NCBI GenBank assembly: GCA_003446315.1
Contig: DMBA01000238.1
Coordinates: forward strand, 1 to 9,293
Length of the DNA: 9,293 nt
Origin: Ruminococcus sp.
GTDB lineage: Bacteria; Bacillota; Clostridia; Oscillospirales; Ruminococcaceae
Direction: 5' to 3'
This document shows positions 1 to 9,293 of this stretch, in pieces. Within the stretch, counting starts at the first letter, position 1. Every line of letters begins with the position of its first letter. Both the position numbers and the translations under genes were made by a program. The notes beneath the pieces are model-generated. The model saw only the letters and a list, made by a program, of their open reading frames with translations. It did no database searches and was not told the DNA's origin.

Positions 1-135
<135 letters not shown>

Positions 136-149
136 TGACCTGATATTTT

Positions 150-187
150 CACCCTGCATGTGTCAAATGGCATATGCAGGGTGTTTT
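150..187 (+). terminator. Rho-independent terminator of eno
   Basis: CACCCTGCATGTG (150-162) pairs with CATATGCAGGGTG (171-183), a 13-bp stem with one G-T wobble and an 8-nt loop (163-170). It is followed at once by TTTT (184-187). It lies 14 nt past the enolase stop and upstream of the next promoter, so it separates the two transcripts. Confidence 0.9.
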
Positions 188-200
188 CGCTGCTGTACGC

Positions 201-229
201 TTGACAATTTGCAGAAATCGCGTTATAAT
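201..229 (+). promoter_or_regulatory. Perfect-consensus sigma-A-type promoter for the AEC transporter gene
   Basis: TTGACA at 201-206 and TATAAT at 224-229 are separated by exactly 17 bp. Both hexamers match consensus at every base. Transcription should begin near base 236, giving a leader of about 85 nt before the ATG at 322. The site sits just downstream of the enolase terminator, which supports an independent transcription unit. Confidence 0.88.
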
Positions 230-235
230 GGACAA

Positions 236-321
236 GGCTGTTTTCAGAATAGAACGCCTTAGATCATCTGAAACACCGTACATACGGCGTTTTGCCGGTG
301 AAACGGAAGAATTGAGGTTAT
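236..321 (+). promoter_or_regulatory. 5' leader with mutually exclusive short hairpins
   Basis: Several complementary segments compete here. AACGCC (253-258) can pair with GGCGTT (286-291). CCGT (276-279) can pair with ACGG (284-287), followed by CGTTTT. CACCG (274-278) can pair with CGGTG (296-300). CGGC (285-288) can pair with GCCG (294-297). The overlaps would allow alternative folds, as in an attenuator, but the stems are short and I recognise no known riboswitch. The ribosome binding site GAGG is at 314-317. Confidence 0.25.
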
Positions 322-1293
322 ATGCAAATTACGGTTATTCTCGCGCAAATGGGCAAATTGTTCCTGATCCTTTGCCTTGGCACATTATTGGCACATCTCG
401 GCATTCTGGATCCGCATACCAAGCAGCGGCTCACCAAACTGCTGCTGTATGTCACAACCCCGATGATGATGATTGATGCCTTTTATGACCGGATGCAGAT
501 GGTAGAACAGCAAAATGAAGCCGTTTCGCATTCTGTCGGCAGTTTATTTCTGATCTCGTTTGCATTTTATCTGATTCTGATTATTTTGTCATGGATCCTT
601 GTGCTGTGTCTGCACCCGCCGAAAGAAGACCGCCGGCTTTATCTGTTCATGACAGTCTTCAGCAACATCGGCTTTATGGGTTTTCCGGTCGTGCAGTCCG
701 TATACGGCACAGAGGGTCTGTTTTATGCAGCGATCCTCAACAGTGTCTTCAATATTCTGGTTTATACATTCGGCGTTGTCCTGATGGGCGGTGCTACCGA
801 TACAGAGGACGCTTCGGCAGCAGATGCCTTCCGGAAGATCCCGTGGAAAAAGCTGCTCCTCACGCCTGCGGTATTGTGCACAGCCGTCGGTATCGTGATC
901 TTTGCATGCAGCATTCATTTGCCGGCTGTGCTTGCAGATACCTGCGATACCCTCGGCAGCATCACTTCTCCGCTTGCAATGATGGTCGTCGGGGCAAATC
1001 TCAACGGGGTCAAAATCAAGGAACTGTTTACGAATCCGCGCATGAATCTGTATCTGCTGCTCCGTCAGCTTGCAGTCCCGCTGCTGTTCTGGGTCATCAT
1101 TCATCCGTTTATCAAGGATGCAGTGCTCGCCCCGACCCTCCTGCTGATGGCGTGCATGCCGGTTGCAAACACAACTGCCCTGTTTGCCACAGAATATCAC
1201 GGAAACGAAAAACTCGCTTCACAAGGCATCTTCATGACAACGCTGTTTTCTTTGATCTCATTTCCGCTTGTCATCTGGATCTGTGTCCGATAA
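322..1293 (+). CDS. AEC family (auxin efflux carrier-like) transporter
   Basis: This is a 323-residue integral membrane protein, the usual length for bacterial AEC permeases (Mem_trans family). About ten hydrophobic segments can be seen, near residues 5-25, 37-53, 73-97, 107-124, 131-155, 177-198, 212-228, 241-261, 267-287 and 301-322. A short hydrophilic loop (about 158-175) separates two five-helix halves. Family-like features are SNIGFMGFP (114-122) in the fourth helix and, near the end, N283-T-T-A-L-F-A followed by a Gly/Asn loop and ASQGIF. Known relatives export or take up organic acids such as malate, or auxin-like carboxylates; the substrate cannot be read from sequence. The ATG at 322 is chosen because GAGG (314-317) lies 4 nt upstream and the hydrophobic N-terminus begins there. 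It is monocistronic: its own promoter precedes it and a terminator follows 3 nt after the stop. No sign of damage. Confidence 0.9.
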   Translation: MQITVILAQMGKLFLILCLGTLLAHLGILDPHTKQRLTKLLLYVTTPMMMIDAFYDRMQMVEQQNEAVSHSVGSLFLISFAFYLILIILSWILVLCLHPPKEDRRLYLFMTVFSNIGFMGFPVVQSVYGTEGLFYAAILNSVFNILVYTFGVVLMGGATDTEDASAADAFRKIPWKKLLLTPAVLCTAVGIVIFACSIHLPAVLADTCDTLGSITSPLAMMVVGANLNGVKIKELFTNPRMNLYLLLRQLAVPLLFWVIIHPFIKDAVLAPTLLLMACMPVANTTALFATEYHGNEKLASQGIFMTTLFSLISFPLVIWICVR

Positions 1294-1296
1294 ATC

Positions 1297-1336
1297 AACA
1301 GCCTGACCGCTGATTTCTGAACGGTCAGGCTGTTTT
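1297..1336 (+). terminator. Terminator between convergent genes, probably bidirectional
   Basis: AACAGCCTGACCG (1297-1309) pairs perfectly with CGGTCAGGCTGTT (1322-1334), a 13-bp stem with a 12-nt loop. On the plus strand a run of four T (1333-1336) closes it, stopping transcription from the transporter gene. The minus-strand gene ends at 1341, so the same stem lies just past that stop too. The tract on that side (TTGATTTAT) is T-rich but broken, so termination from that direction may be weaker. Confidence 0.88.
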
Positions 1337-1340
1337 CTGC

Positions 1341-2198
1341 TTATTTTATAACGGAACCGGCTGCTCTTTCCCGCAGTTTTTTATAGCAGGCATCCGGAAC
1401 AAAAAGCGTTCCCCTGCCCTTCCCCAGCGCAATATCCGGTTTGGCAGTCCCGTGAAAATCCGAGCCGCCTGATTCGAGCAAACCGAATCGGGCGGCGATT
1501 TGTTTGATCTCCGCTGTCATCGTTTCATCGAATTCTGTGTAATACACTTCCACGGCATCCAGTCCGTTTTCCTTTGCTTCCGGTAAAAACTGCATCAAAC
1601 CTTCTGTATCCAGATTCAGAAACGGATGTGCAAGCACGGCTGCTCCACCGATCGACCTGATGAACCGTACCGCAGCAAACGCATCGGGACGCTTCGGCGG
1701 GATATAATATCCCTGCTCTTCCCGCAGAATGGTCTGAAAGGCTTCCTTCACGCTGCTGACATATCCCTTTGCACACAGTACCTGCGCAACATGTGCCCGA
1801 TTGAATGCATCTGCATCGGTTGTGGCAGCCACTTCCGCAAATGTCAACTGATAACCGGCAGCTTGTAGATTGGCGATGAGCTGCAAATTGCTCTCCCGCT
1901 TGGCAGTCTGGAGCTGTGAAACAAACACTTCCACCTGATCCCATGCATCTTCCGGCAAAAACAGCCCGACAATATGCAATTCCCTGCCCTGATAATCCGT
2001 GGAGAATTCACAGCCCGCAACAGTCTGCACATTGCTGTGCAAACCGGCATCCAGAAACGCCCGCAGTCCTTTTGTGGTGTTGTGATCGGTCAGTGCAATG
2101 GCAGTCAGCCCGATCGCATCTGCTGCCCGCACCAACTCCGCAGGCGTATAAGACCCATCCGAACAATTGGAATGGGTATGGAGGTCACATTGTTTCAC
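1341..2198 (-). CDS. PHP-domain metal-dependent phosphoesterase (RNase AM/YciV-like)
   Basis: This is a 285-residue cytoplasmic protein of the PHP superfamily, which uses a histidine/aspartate-bound metal cluster to hydrolyse phosphoester bonds. All the expected motifs are present: D5-L-H7-T-H9-S-N-C-S-D14-G, T37-D38-H39-N, E64 in GCEFS, H75, H136 in NRAHV, H191 in LAHPF and the closing G-S-D247-F-H249-G. The residue 80-190 region matches the helical insertion of the YciV/RnmA group, whose characterised members remove nucleotides from short RNA 5' ends or dephosphorylate 3',5'-bisphosphonucleotides. Assigning that activity here is inference. The start codon is GTG (complement of 2196-2198): no ATG lies between it and the DLHTH motif, and AGGAG (complement of 2206-2210) sits 7 nt upstream. 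It is the second gene of an operon, 20 nt after the serine hydrolase stop. Confidence 0.9.
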   Translation of the reverse strand: MKQCDLHTHSNCSDGSYTPAELVRAADAIGLTAIALTDHNTTKGLRAFLDAGLHSNVQTVAGCEFSTDYQGRELHIVGLFLPEDAWDQVEVFVSQLQTAKRESNLQLIANLQAAGYQLTFAEVAATTDADAFNRAHVAQVLCAKGYVSSVKEAFQTILREEQGYYIPPKRPDAFAAVRFIRSIGGAAVLAHPFLNLDTEGLMQFLPEAKENGLDAVEVYYTEFDETMTAEIKQIAARFGLLESGGSDFHGTAKPDIALGKGRGTLFVPDACYKKLRERAAGSVIK

Positions 2199-2205
2199 GT
2201 TTTTG

Positions 2206-2210
2206 CTCCT
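2206..2210 (-). promoter_or_regulatory. Ribosome binding site fixing the GTG start of the PHP gene
   Basis: On the minus strand this reads AGGAG within GAAAGGAGC, 7 nt before the GTG initiation codon. It lies in the 20-nt gap after the preceding stop, which supports the non-ATG start. Confidence 0.75.
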
Positions 2211-2218
2211 TTCTCATG

Positions 2219-3214
2219 TTACATCTGTTCGATCATCGGCAGCACCTGCTGCTCAATGAATGCGATCCGGTCATAAATACGCGGTTTGAATGTACCGGTA
2301 ATACCGACCGATATCCGCTTCTCCTGATTTGCATAGATGATGTTTCCGGAATCTCCGATCGCAGCAAATACGGGCTTTTCCGGATCCGGTCGATACCAGA
2401 GATATCCATAATAGAGGTTTCCGAAGCGCTCGTCCAGTTGCTGCAAGGGTGCTGTCATTTTGGTGATCCATGCTTTCGAGAGAATCTGTTTTCCGTGATA
2501 ACTGCCGTCATTGAGCAGCATCCAGCCGATCTTCGCCATATCCGTTGCCGAGAGCGTCAAGCCCCAGCCTGCCGTGACCCTTCCTGCCGGATCGGAATAC
2601 CATTCATGCTTTCGCGGCTGTTTATTCATCAGGAAATCGAACTGATCTTCTTTGCTGCTGTCTCCGTGCAGCACACTCGCCGGAATATCCAGCGGCGCAA
2701 ACAGATATTGATTGGCAAGATCTATGCACTTCATGCCGGAAGCCTGTTCGATCACACCCGCAAGGATCTGGATGCCGAGCGTGGCATATTTGAATGCGCC
2801 TGTGATGCCGGCTCTGCCGCCGAGCAGATCCAGTGCAGCTTTTGTCCAGTCATCCGAGGTACAGACCTTCTTCCATGGCTCCGAACGGTATTTATAGGGT
2901 GCGGTCATGGTCAGCAGATGCGCCAGCGTCACATCATAGATGGTTTTTTCACCGCGTTTGACGGTATAATCCGGAAAGAACGTGAGCACTTTCTCCGATG
3001 GATCACTGATATAGCCCTGATCCGCTGCGATCCCGAACAGCAGCGCCATGATGCCCTTTGTCACCGACATGACATTCATGGCACTGTCATGCTCAAACCC
3101 GTGCCAATTGTCCTGATAGACCGGTTCTCCGTCACGAAACGCACAGATCTGGCAAATATTGCTTTCATTGTTCACGCTTTCTGCGATTCGTGTATGCAGT
3201 TCCTTTTGATTCAT
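2219..3214 (-). CDS. Serine hydrolase of the beta-lactamase/penicillin-binding (class C-like) fold
   Basis: This is a 331-residue protein with the fold of the Beta-lactamase family (PF00144 type), which includes esterases, D-aminopeptidases and class C enzymes. The nucleophile motif S50-V-T-K53 is clear, in the context N-V-M-S-V-T-K-G. The second motif region reads G-A-F-K-Y143-A-T145-L-G, so the usual Y-x-N is Y-x-T. The third-motif region is probably A-I-G-D-S-G-N near residue 290, in place of a KTG box. There is no signal peptide or membrane anchor, so it should be cytoplasmic, unlike cell-wall-acting or antibiotic-degrading relatives. An esterase or amidase on a small metabolite is plausible, but the substrate is unknown. 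The ATG is the complement of 3212-3214, with AGGAG (complement of 3226-3230) 11 nt upstream. It is the first gene of an operon with the PHP gene. A long plus-strand ORF covers it but is a shadow. Confidence 0.88.
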   Translation of the reverse strand: MNQKELHTRIAESVNNESNICQICAFRDGEPVYQDNWHGFEHDSAMNVMSVTKGIMALLFGIAADQGYISDPSEKVLTFFPDYTVKRGEKTIYDVTLAHLLTMTAPYKYRSEPWKKVCTSDDWTKAALDLLGGRAGITGAFKYATLGIQILAGVIEQASGMKCIDLANQYLFAPLDIPASVLHGDSSKEDQFDFLMNKQPRKHEWYSDPAGRVTAGWGLTLSATDMAKIGWMLLNDGSYHGKQILSKAWITKMTAPLQQLDERFGNLYYGYLWYRPDPEKPVFAAIGDSGNIIYANQEKRISVGITGTFKPRIYDRIAFIEQQVLPMIEQM

Positions 3215-3258
3215 AGATTCTGAGGCTCCTTTTGCTTCATTTTGCAGCTGCTTTCTTT

Positions 3259-3287
3259 ATTATACAGAAAAAATTTTTTAATGTCAA
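3259..3287 (-). promoter_or_regulatory. Perfect-consensus promoter for the serine hydrolase-PHP operon
   Basis: On the minus strand TTGACA (complement of 3282-3287) and TATAAT (complement of 3259-3264) are separated by exactly 17 bp. The spacer contains an A6T6 palindrome (3268-3279), a sequence type known to bend DNA. Transcription should start near 3252, giving a leader of about 38 nt before the ATG at 3214. Confidence 0.87.
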
Positions 3288-3434
3288 TCATCATTTTCGG
3301 TATTTATTTGCTATTATGATGCATATTGCGTTTTCTTTACACCAAATCGTCAAAATCTCCATATTCTGTGCAAAGGGCATGCATATTCCACATAAACTAT
3401 CTTCATTTTGTACTTTAATTCTGTTCTTTTGCTA
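3288..3434. other. AT-rich intergenic spacer between divergent promoters
   Basis: No gene or RNA is recognised here. The stretch is markedly more AT-rich than the flanking genes. It holds a 9-bp direct repeat, ATGCATATT at 3319-3327 and 3379-3387, spaced exactly 60 bp start to start, each containing the palindrome ATGCAT. A short frame opening at 3232 has no ribosome binding site and no protein-like composition, and is not called. The spacer probably holds upstream control elements for the two promoters. Confidence 0.4.
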
Positions 3435-3463
3435 TTGTTATTGTGATATGATTCTGATATAAT
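3435..3463 (+). promoter_or_regulatory. Extended -10 promoter for the glycan-degradation operon
   Basis: TATAAT (3458-3463) is preceded by TG and one base (TGATATAAT), an extended -10 element. A 4-of-6 match to the -35 box, TTGTTA (3435-3440), lies 17 bp upstream. The start site is predicted near 3470, about 73 nt before the ATG at 3543. The weaker -35 box contrasts with the two perfect promoters elsewhere in the window and fits a regulated gene. Confidence 0.7.
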
Positions 3464-3469
3464 ACAATT

Positions 3470-3507
3470 GGTATATTGGATTTGTATATCCGTATATCAA
3501 ATATACC
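3470..3507. promoter_or_regulatory. Nested inverted repeat at the predicted transcription start (candidate operator)
   Basis: GGTATATT (3470-3477) is the exact reverse complement of AATATACC (3500-3507). Inside it, ATTTG (3480-3484) is matched by CAAAT (3498-3502). GTATAT also recurs at 3471, 3484 and 3492. The element begins at about +1 of the operon promoter, a position where a bound repressor would block transcription. No regulator gene lies in the window, and the link is inference. Confidence 0.4.
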
Positions 3508-3527
3508 GGCAATCCGGCAACCTTAAT

Positions 3528-3534
3528 AGGGGGA
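3528..3534 (+). promoter_or_regulatory. Ribosome binding site that decides the ATG at 3543
   Basis: AGGGGGA lies 8 nt before ATG 3543. The in-frame ATG at 3468 has no such site and lies at or upstream of the predicted transcription start, so the shorter form is preferred. Confidence 0.8.
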
Positions 3535-3542
3535 ATTTCCTG

Positions 3543-6437
3543 ATGAGAAAAAGAGAACAAATCTGCTGGAAACGGCTGAAACGAACAGCCGCAGCAGTCT
3601 GCGCAATCCTATGCGCAGCCGCCCCGGCAGGCGAATACGCTGCTCTGCCTGTTTATGCAGCAGCAGAAACGCCGTTCGCCTCATTCTATGTCTCGCCCGA
3701 CGGCGATGATGCCAATCCGGGCACACTGGAAGCGCCGCTGCGCACACTCGCAGGCGCAAGAGATGCCGTGAGACAATGCAGCGACAATATGAACGGTGAT
3801 ATTGTCGTAAATCTCCGCGGCGGGATCTACCGGCAAACGGAGCCGGTCGTCTTTGATGTCGGCGACTCCGGCAAAAACGGCTTCAAGGTCATTTATCAGG
3901 CTTATGAAGACGAAGAACCTGTCATCAGCGGTGCCGCGCAGATCACAGGCTGGCAAAAATATAACGACACGCTCTATGCCGCGCCGCTTTCCCGCGATGT
4001 CAAGCTGCGCAATCTGTATGTCAATGACCACCGTGCCAATATGGGCAGCAAAACCGTGCAGGCGAAAGGCGGTTACGGCGAATACCGCATCACCGCAGGA
4101 CAGGCAGACTGGGCTTGGGATTCCGGCATCAAAAGCGACGGCATCAAGTATTCCGCGAATGACCTGCCCCGCATCACCGAAAATGCCGATTGTCTTGAAG
4201 TGGTCAACGGCACAACATGGAATGAAAACATCGTGTGCGCCCGCGATGTCAAATATGACGGCGGCAATTTCGTGCTGTTGATGCAGCAGCCATATGGTTC
4301 CATCGCACAGACCCCCGGCTGGGGCGCAGGTTTCTCCACCGGCGGTACGCATACATTATATAATGCATTCGCTTTTGTGGATTCACCCGGCGAATTCTTC
4401 TTTGATAAAGCAGCACAGATGCTCTATTATTATCCCTATGCATCCGAAAATATGGATACAGCCGATGTCGAAGCACCGATCGCAGAACAGCTCGTGGTGC
4501 TGCACGGCGAATCCACCGCAAACCGCATCCATGATATTGCATTCAGCGGCATCACATTTGCACATACAGAATATCAGCTCACCGATGTCGCAGGCTCACA
4601 CGGCAAAACGACCTGTCAGGCTGCCCAGACCTATACCGCTTTTGCGGATTCCAACTGGCACAGCAAAAAATATGAAATGGTCGATACGCTCCCTGCTATG
4701 ATCCATATTACCAATGCAGAATCCGTTTCCCTGACCGGCAATACGGTCAAGCACAGCGGCTCTGACGGTATTTCCATGACGAATGATGTCATTGACAGCA
4801 CCGTCTCCGGAAACTATATCACGGATATCACTTCATCCGGCATTACGGTCGGACACCCGCAGCATATCTATATCGGCGACGGCAACGGTTCCAATCGGGA
4901 GCGCTTCCCTGCCGGCATCGAAGGCATCTGCAAAAATGATGTCATCTCCGACAATCTGCTTTATGATATCAGCGTGGTGCACGGCTTCGGCGGCTGCGCA
5001 GCCATCACTGTTTATTATGCAGATACCGTCAGCGTGCTGCGCAATCAGATCGAAAAAACAGCTTATAACGGCATCCATCTCGGCTGGGGCTGGTGTAATT
5101 TTAAGGATTCCGAAACCTGCCGCAATAACAAGATCTGTTATAACCGCGTCATCCGTTCGCTGAATCGTCTGCACGACAGCGGCGGCATTTATACCATCGG
5201 TCAGATGCCGGGTACGGTCATCAACGAAAACTATGTGCAGGGCATCCCCGCTGCTGCACCCTATCAGCCGACTTACGGTCTGCACAATGACGAGGGCACG
5301 GCATATATCGAAGAAAATGACAATGTGCTGGAGATCAGCCCGGATGTCACATATACCATCAACTGTGAGGATTACGGGCAGAAACATCACCTGACCATCC
5401 TGCGCACATACGCGACCGTGCGGAAAATGGGTGTCAATCCGCCGGATTCCCGCATTGATGACCCGATCGTGGTTTCCGATAATGTCTGGCCGCAGGCACA
5501 ATATGAGATCTGCCTGCACTCCGGCTTGCAGGATGCCTTCAAATCCATTCTGCCGGATTCTTTGATGACGGATGCCGATTATGTGTTCCCGGCAAGCTGC
5601 GCGACCGCTTGCGAAACATCGCTGCCAATCCGTTCTGCCGGTGCAGGCAAAACCGTCTGGATCGCTCCGGCAAACACCACCGTATTCAAGACGAGTGCCT
5701 CTGTTACAAAGGCTAACGGCAAGGCAACGAAGATCAAAACACCTTCCGAGGAAGGCGAATACCGCATTTTCGTCACAGACCGCAGCGGCAATGTGCTCAG
5801 CAGCTCCGCGCATCTGCTCCGGGTCAGCGGGACTGCCGCAGGTGTGCCGGCTTCCTCTTATTCCGTACAATCCGGTATCCAGACAGAGAATTGCAGTGAG
5901 GGCGGCAATGATGTCGCATATATCGAAAACGGCGATTACATCGGCTTTGAAAATGTCGATTTCGGCACCGATGCATATGCTGTTGATTTCCGCATCGGCG
6001 CAAATGCAGGCGGTTCTGCGCTTGAGATCCGTCTGGATGCACCGGACGGCAAACTGATCGGCACACTGGATGTGGCATCCACGGGCGGATGGCAGACATG
6101 GAATACCCAGCGTGCAGAGATCCAGAAAACCAGCGGTGTCCATGATCTGTATTTCGTCTTCAAGGGCGGCGAGGGATATCTGTTCAATGTGGCATGGTGG
6201 AAACTCCTGAACCCGCAGTCCGGCTTTTCTGTGCCGTATCTGCCCGGCGATGTCAACGCGGACGGACAAATCGACGCACGCGATCTCTCCGTGCTGAAAT
6301 CCTGCATCCTGAACGATGAGGAACCCGATATCCCGGAATCTGCCGATCTCAATGCAGACGGTATTCTGGATGAAGAAGATGCCGCGCTGCATCTGCAATA
6401 TCTGCTCGGCAGAATCGACAGCTTTCCTGCATCATAA
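3543..6437 (+). CDS. Secreted dockerin-bearing right-handed beta-helix protein, probable glycoside hydrolase (GH141-like), with CBM6
   Basis: The product has 964 residues. A signal peptide comes first: basic n-region MRKREQ to R14, hydrophobic 15-36, likely cleavage after V-Y-A39. The next part is a long parallel beta-helix (about 45-640) opening with FYVSPDGDDANPGT and a GGIYR turn, a pattern shared by pectin-lyase-fold glycosidases. Two conserved-looking acidic clusters, H544-D545-S-G-G-I-Y and H581-N-D583-E584-G, are candidate catalytic sites. An Ig-like sandwich (about 696-762) and a CBM6-like module (about 773-888, ending in a Trp-rich WWKLL strand) follow. The C-terminus is a type I dockerin (902-958) with two calcium loops, D903/N905/D907/D911/D914 and D935/N937/D939/D943/D946. 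It should dock onto a cohesin scaffold outside the cell and act on plant glycan. GH141, whose members include xylanase and fucosidase activities, is my best guess; GH120 or another beta-helix family is possible. It is first in an operon with the GH2 gene, 28 nt away, with no terminator between. Confidence 0.88.
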   Translation: MRKREQICWKRLKRTAAAVCAILCAAAPAGEYAALPVYAAAETPFASFYVSPDGDDANPGTLEAPLRTLAGARDAVRQCSDNMNGDIVVNLRGGIYRQTEPVVFDVGDSGKNGFKVIYQAYEDEEPVISGAAQITGWQKYNDTLYAAPLSRDVKLRNLYVNDHRANMGSKTVQAKGGYGEYRITAGQADWAWDSGIKSDGIKYSANDLPRITENADCLEVVNGTTWNENIVCARDVKYDGGNFVLLMQQPYGSIAQTPGWGAGFSTGGTHTLYNAFAFVDSPGEFFFDKAAQMLYYYPYASENMDTADVEAPIAEQLVVLHGESTANRIHDIAFSGITFAHTEYQLTDVAGSHGKTTCQAAQTYTAFADSNWHSKKYEMVDTLPAMIHITNAESVSLTGNTVKHSGSDGISMTNDVIDSTVSGNYITDITSSGITVGHPQHIYIGDGNGSNRERFPAGIEGICKNDVISDNLLYDISVVHGFGGCAAITVYYADTVSVLRNQIEKTAYNGIHLGWGWCNFKDSETCRNNKICYNRVIRSLNRLHDSGGIYTIGQMPGTVINENYVQGIPAAAPYQPTYGLHNDEGTAYIEENDNVLEISPDVTYTINCEDYGQKHHLTILRTYATVRKMGVNPPDSRIDDPIVVSDNVWPQAQYEICLHSGLQDAFKSILPDSLMTDADYVFPASCATACETSLPIRSAGAGKTVWIAPANTTVFKTSASVTKANGKATKIKTPSEEGEYRIFVTDRSGNVLSSSAHLLRVSGTAAGVPASSYSVQSGIQTENCSEGGNDVAYIENGDYIGFENVDFGTDAYAVDFRIGANAGGSALEIRLDAPDGKLIGTLDVASTGGWQTWNTQRAEIQKTSGVHDLYFVFKGGEGYLFNVAWWKLLNPQSGFSVPYLPGDVNADGQIDARDLSVLKSCILNDEEPDIPESADLNADGILDEEDAALHLQYLLGRIDSFPAS

Positions 6438-6462
6438 CCGAAAACAAAGAAATGAGGGGTAA

Positions 6463-9293
<2,831 letters not shown>

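Noticed and set aside
174..476. 100-residue plus-strand open frame around the transporter start
   Set aside because: It starts inside the enolase terminator and upstream of the promoter, and it overlaps the transporter gene in another frame.
2219..3214. Antibiotic-resistance class C beta-lactamase
   Set aside because: The SxxK motif is shared by many esterases. The protein has no signal peptide, the Y-x-N motif is changed and no KTG box is seen, so resistance is not supported.
1916..3223. 435-residue plus-strand open frame across the serine hydrolase and PHP genes
   Set aside because: Opposite two genes with intact catalytic motifs; its own sequence shows no recognisable motif.
3468..3542. 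Longer start for the beta-helix protein at ATG 3468
   Set aside because: It has no ribosome binding site and falls at or before the predicted transcription start. The ATG at 3543 has AGGGGGA 8 nt upstream and begins a normal signal peptide.
3600..3620. Lipoprotein attachment at Cys24 of the beta-helix protein
   Set aside because: The residues before the Cys are A-I-L, so the required small residue at -1 is missing. An ordinary signal peptidase site lies later, at V-Y-A.
4833..6398. 521-residue open frame on the minus strand, opposite the beta-helix/dockerin gene
   Set aside because: It lies wholly antisense to a gene with clear domains, is rich in Cys, Ile and Asp with no domain pattern, and has no ribosome binding site. 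It results from codon bias in the real gene.

Overview
The window looks like chromosome from a Gram-positive, fibre-degrading gut or rumen bacterium of the Ruminococcus type (Clostridia, Oscillospiraceae). The grounds are a type I dockerin on a secreted carbohydrate-active protein, AGGAG/GGGGG ribosome binding sites, near-perfect sigma-A-type promoters with 17-bp spacers, and short intergenic gaps. This is inference from the sequence alone; the species cannot be named.

Layout. (1) Bases 1-135 are the last 44 codons of enolase, followed by a strong intrinsic terminator. (2) Bases 201-1293 hold a perfect-consensus promoter, a leader of about 85 nt, and a 10-TM transporter of the auxin efflux carrier (AEC) family. 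It ends in a 13-bp terminator stem shared with a convergent operon. (3) Bases 1341-3287, minus strand, hold a two-gene operon driven by another perfect-consensus promoter. A cytoplasmic beta-lactamase-fold serine hydrolase comes first, then a PHP-domain metallophosphoesterase with a GTG start, 20 nt downstream. (4) Bases 3288-3542 are an AT-rich intergenic region containing a forward extended -10 promoter and a nested inverted repeat at the predicted transcription start. (5) Bases 3543-9293, plus strand, hold two secreted glycan-acting proteins 28 nt apart. The first has 964 residues: signal peptide, right-handed beta-helix, Ig-like domain, CBM6-like domain and dockerin. The second is a LacZ-type GH2 beta-galactosidase that runs off the window and has a LamG-like domain inserted in its catalytic barrel.

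How they work together. The last two genes very probably form a polysaccharide-degradation operon: a cellulosome-attached beta-helix glycosidase (GH141-like is my best guess) together with an extracellular exo-acting beta-galactosidase-type enzyme. The likely targets are branched hemicellulose or pectin. The upstream genes (enolase, AEC transporter, serine hydrolase, PHP) look like ordinary chromosomal neighbours with no evident link to glycan breakdown.

I saw no tRNA, rRNA, CRISPR array, insertion sequence or phage gene. The most unusual points are the LamG insertion inside the GH2 barrel, the multi-domain dockerin protein with unequal dockerin halves, and the palindromic element in front of that operon.
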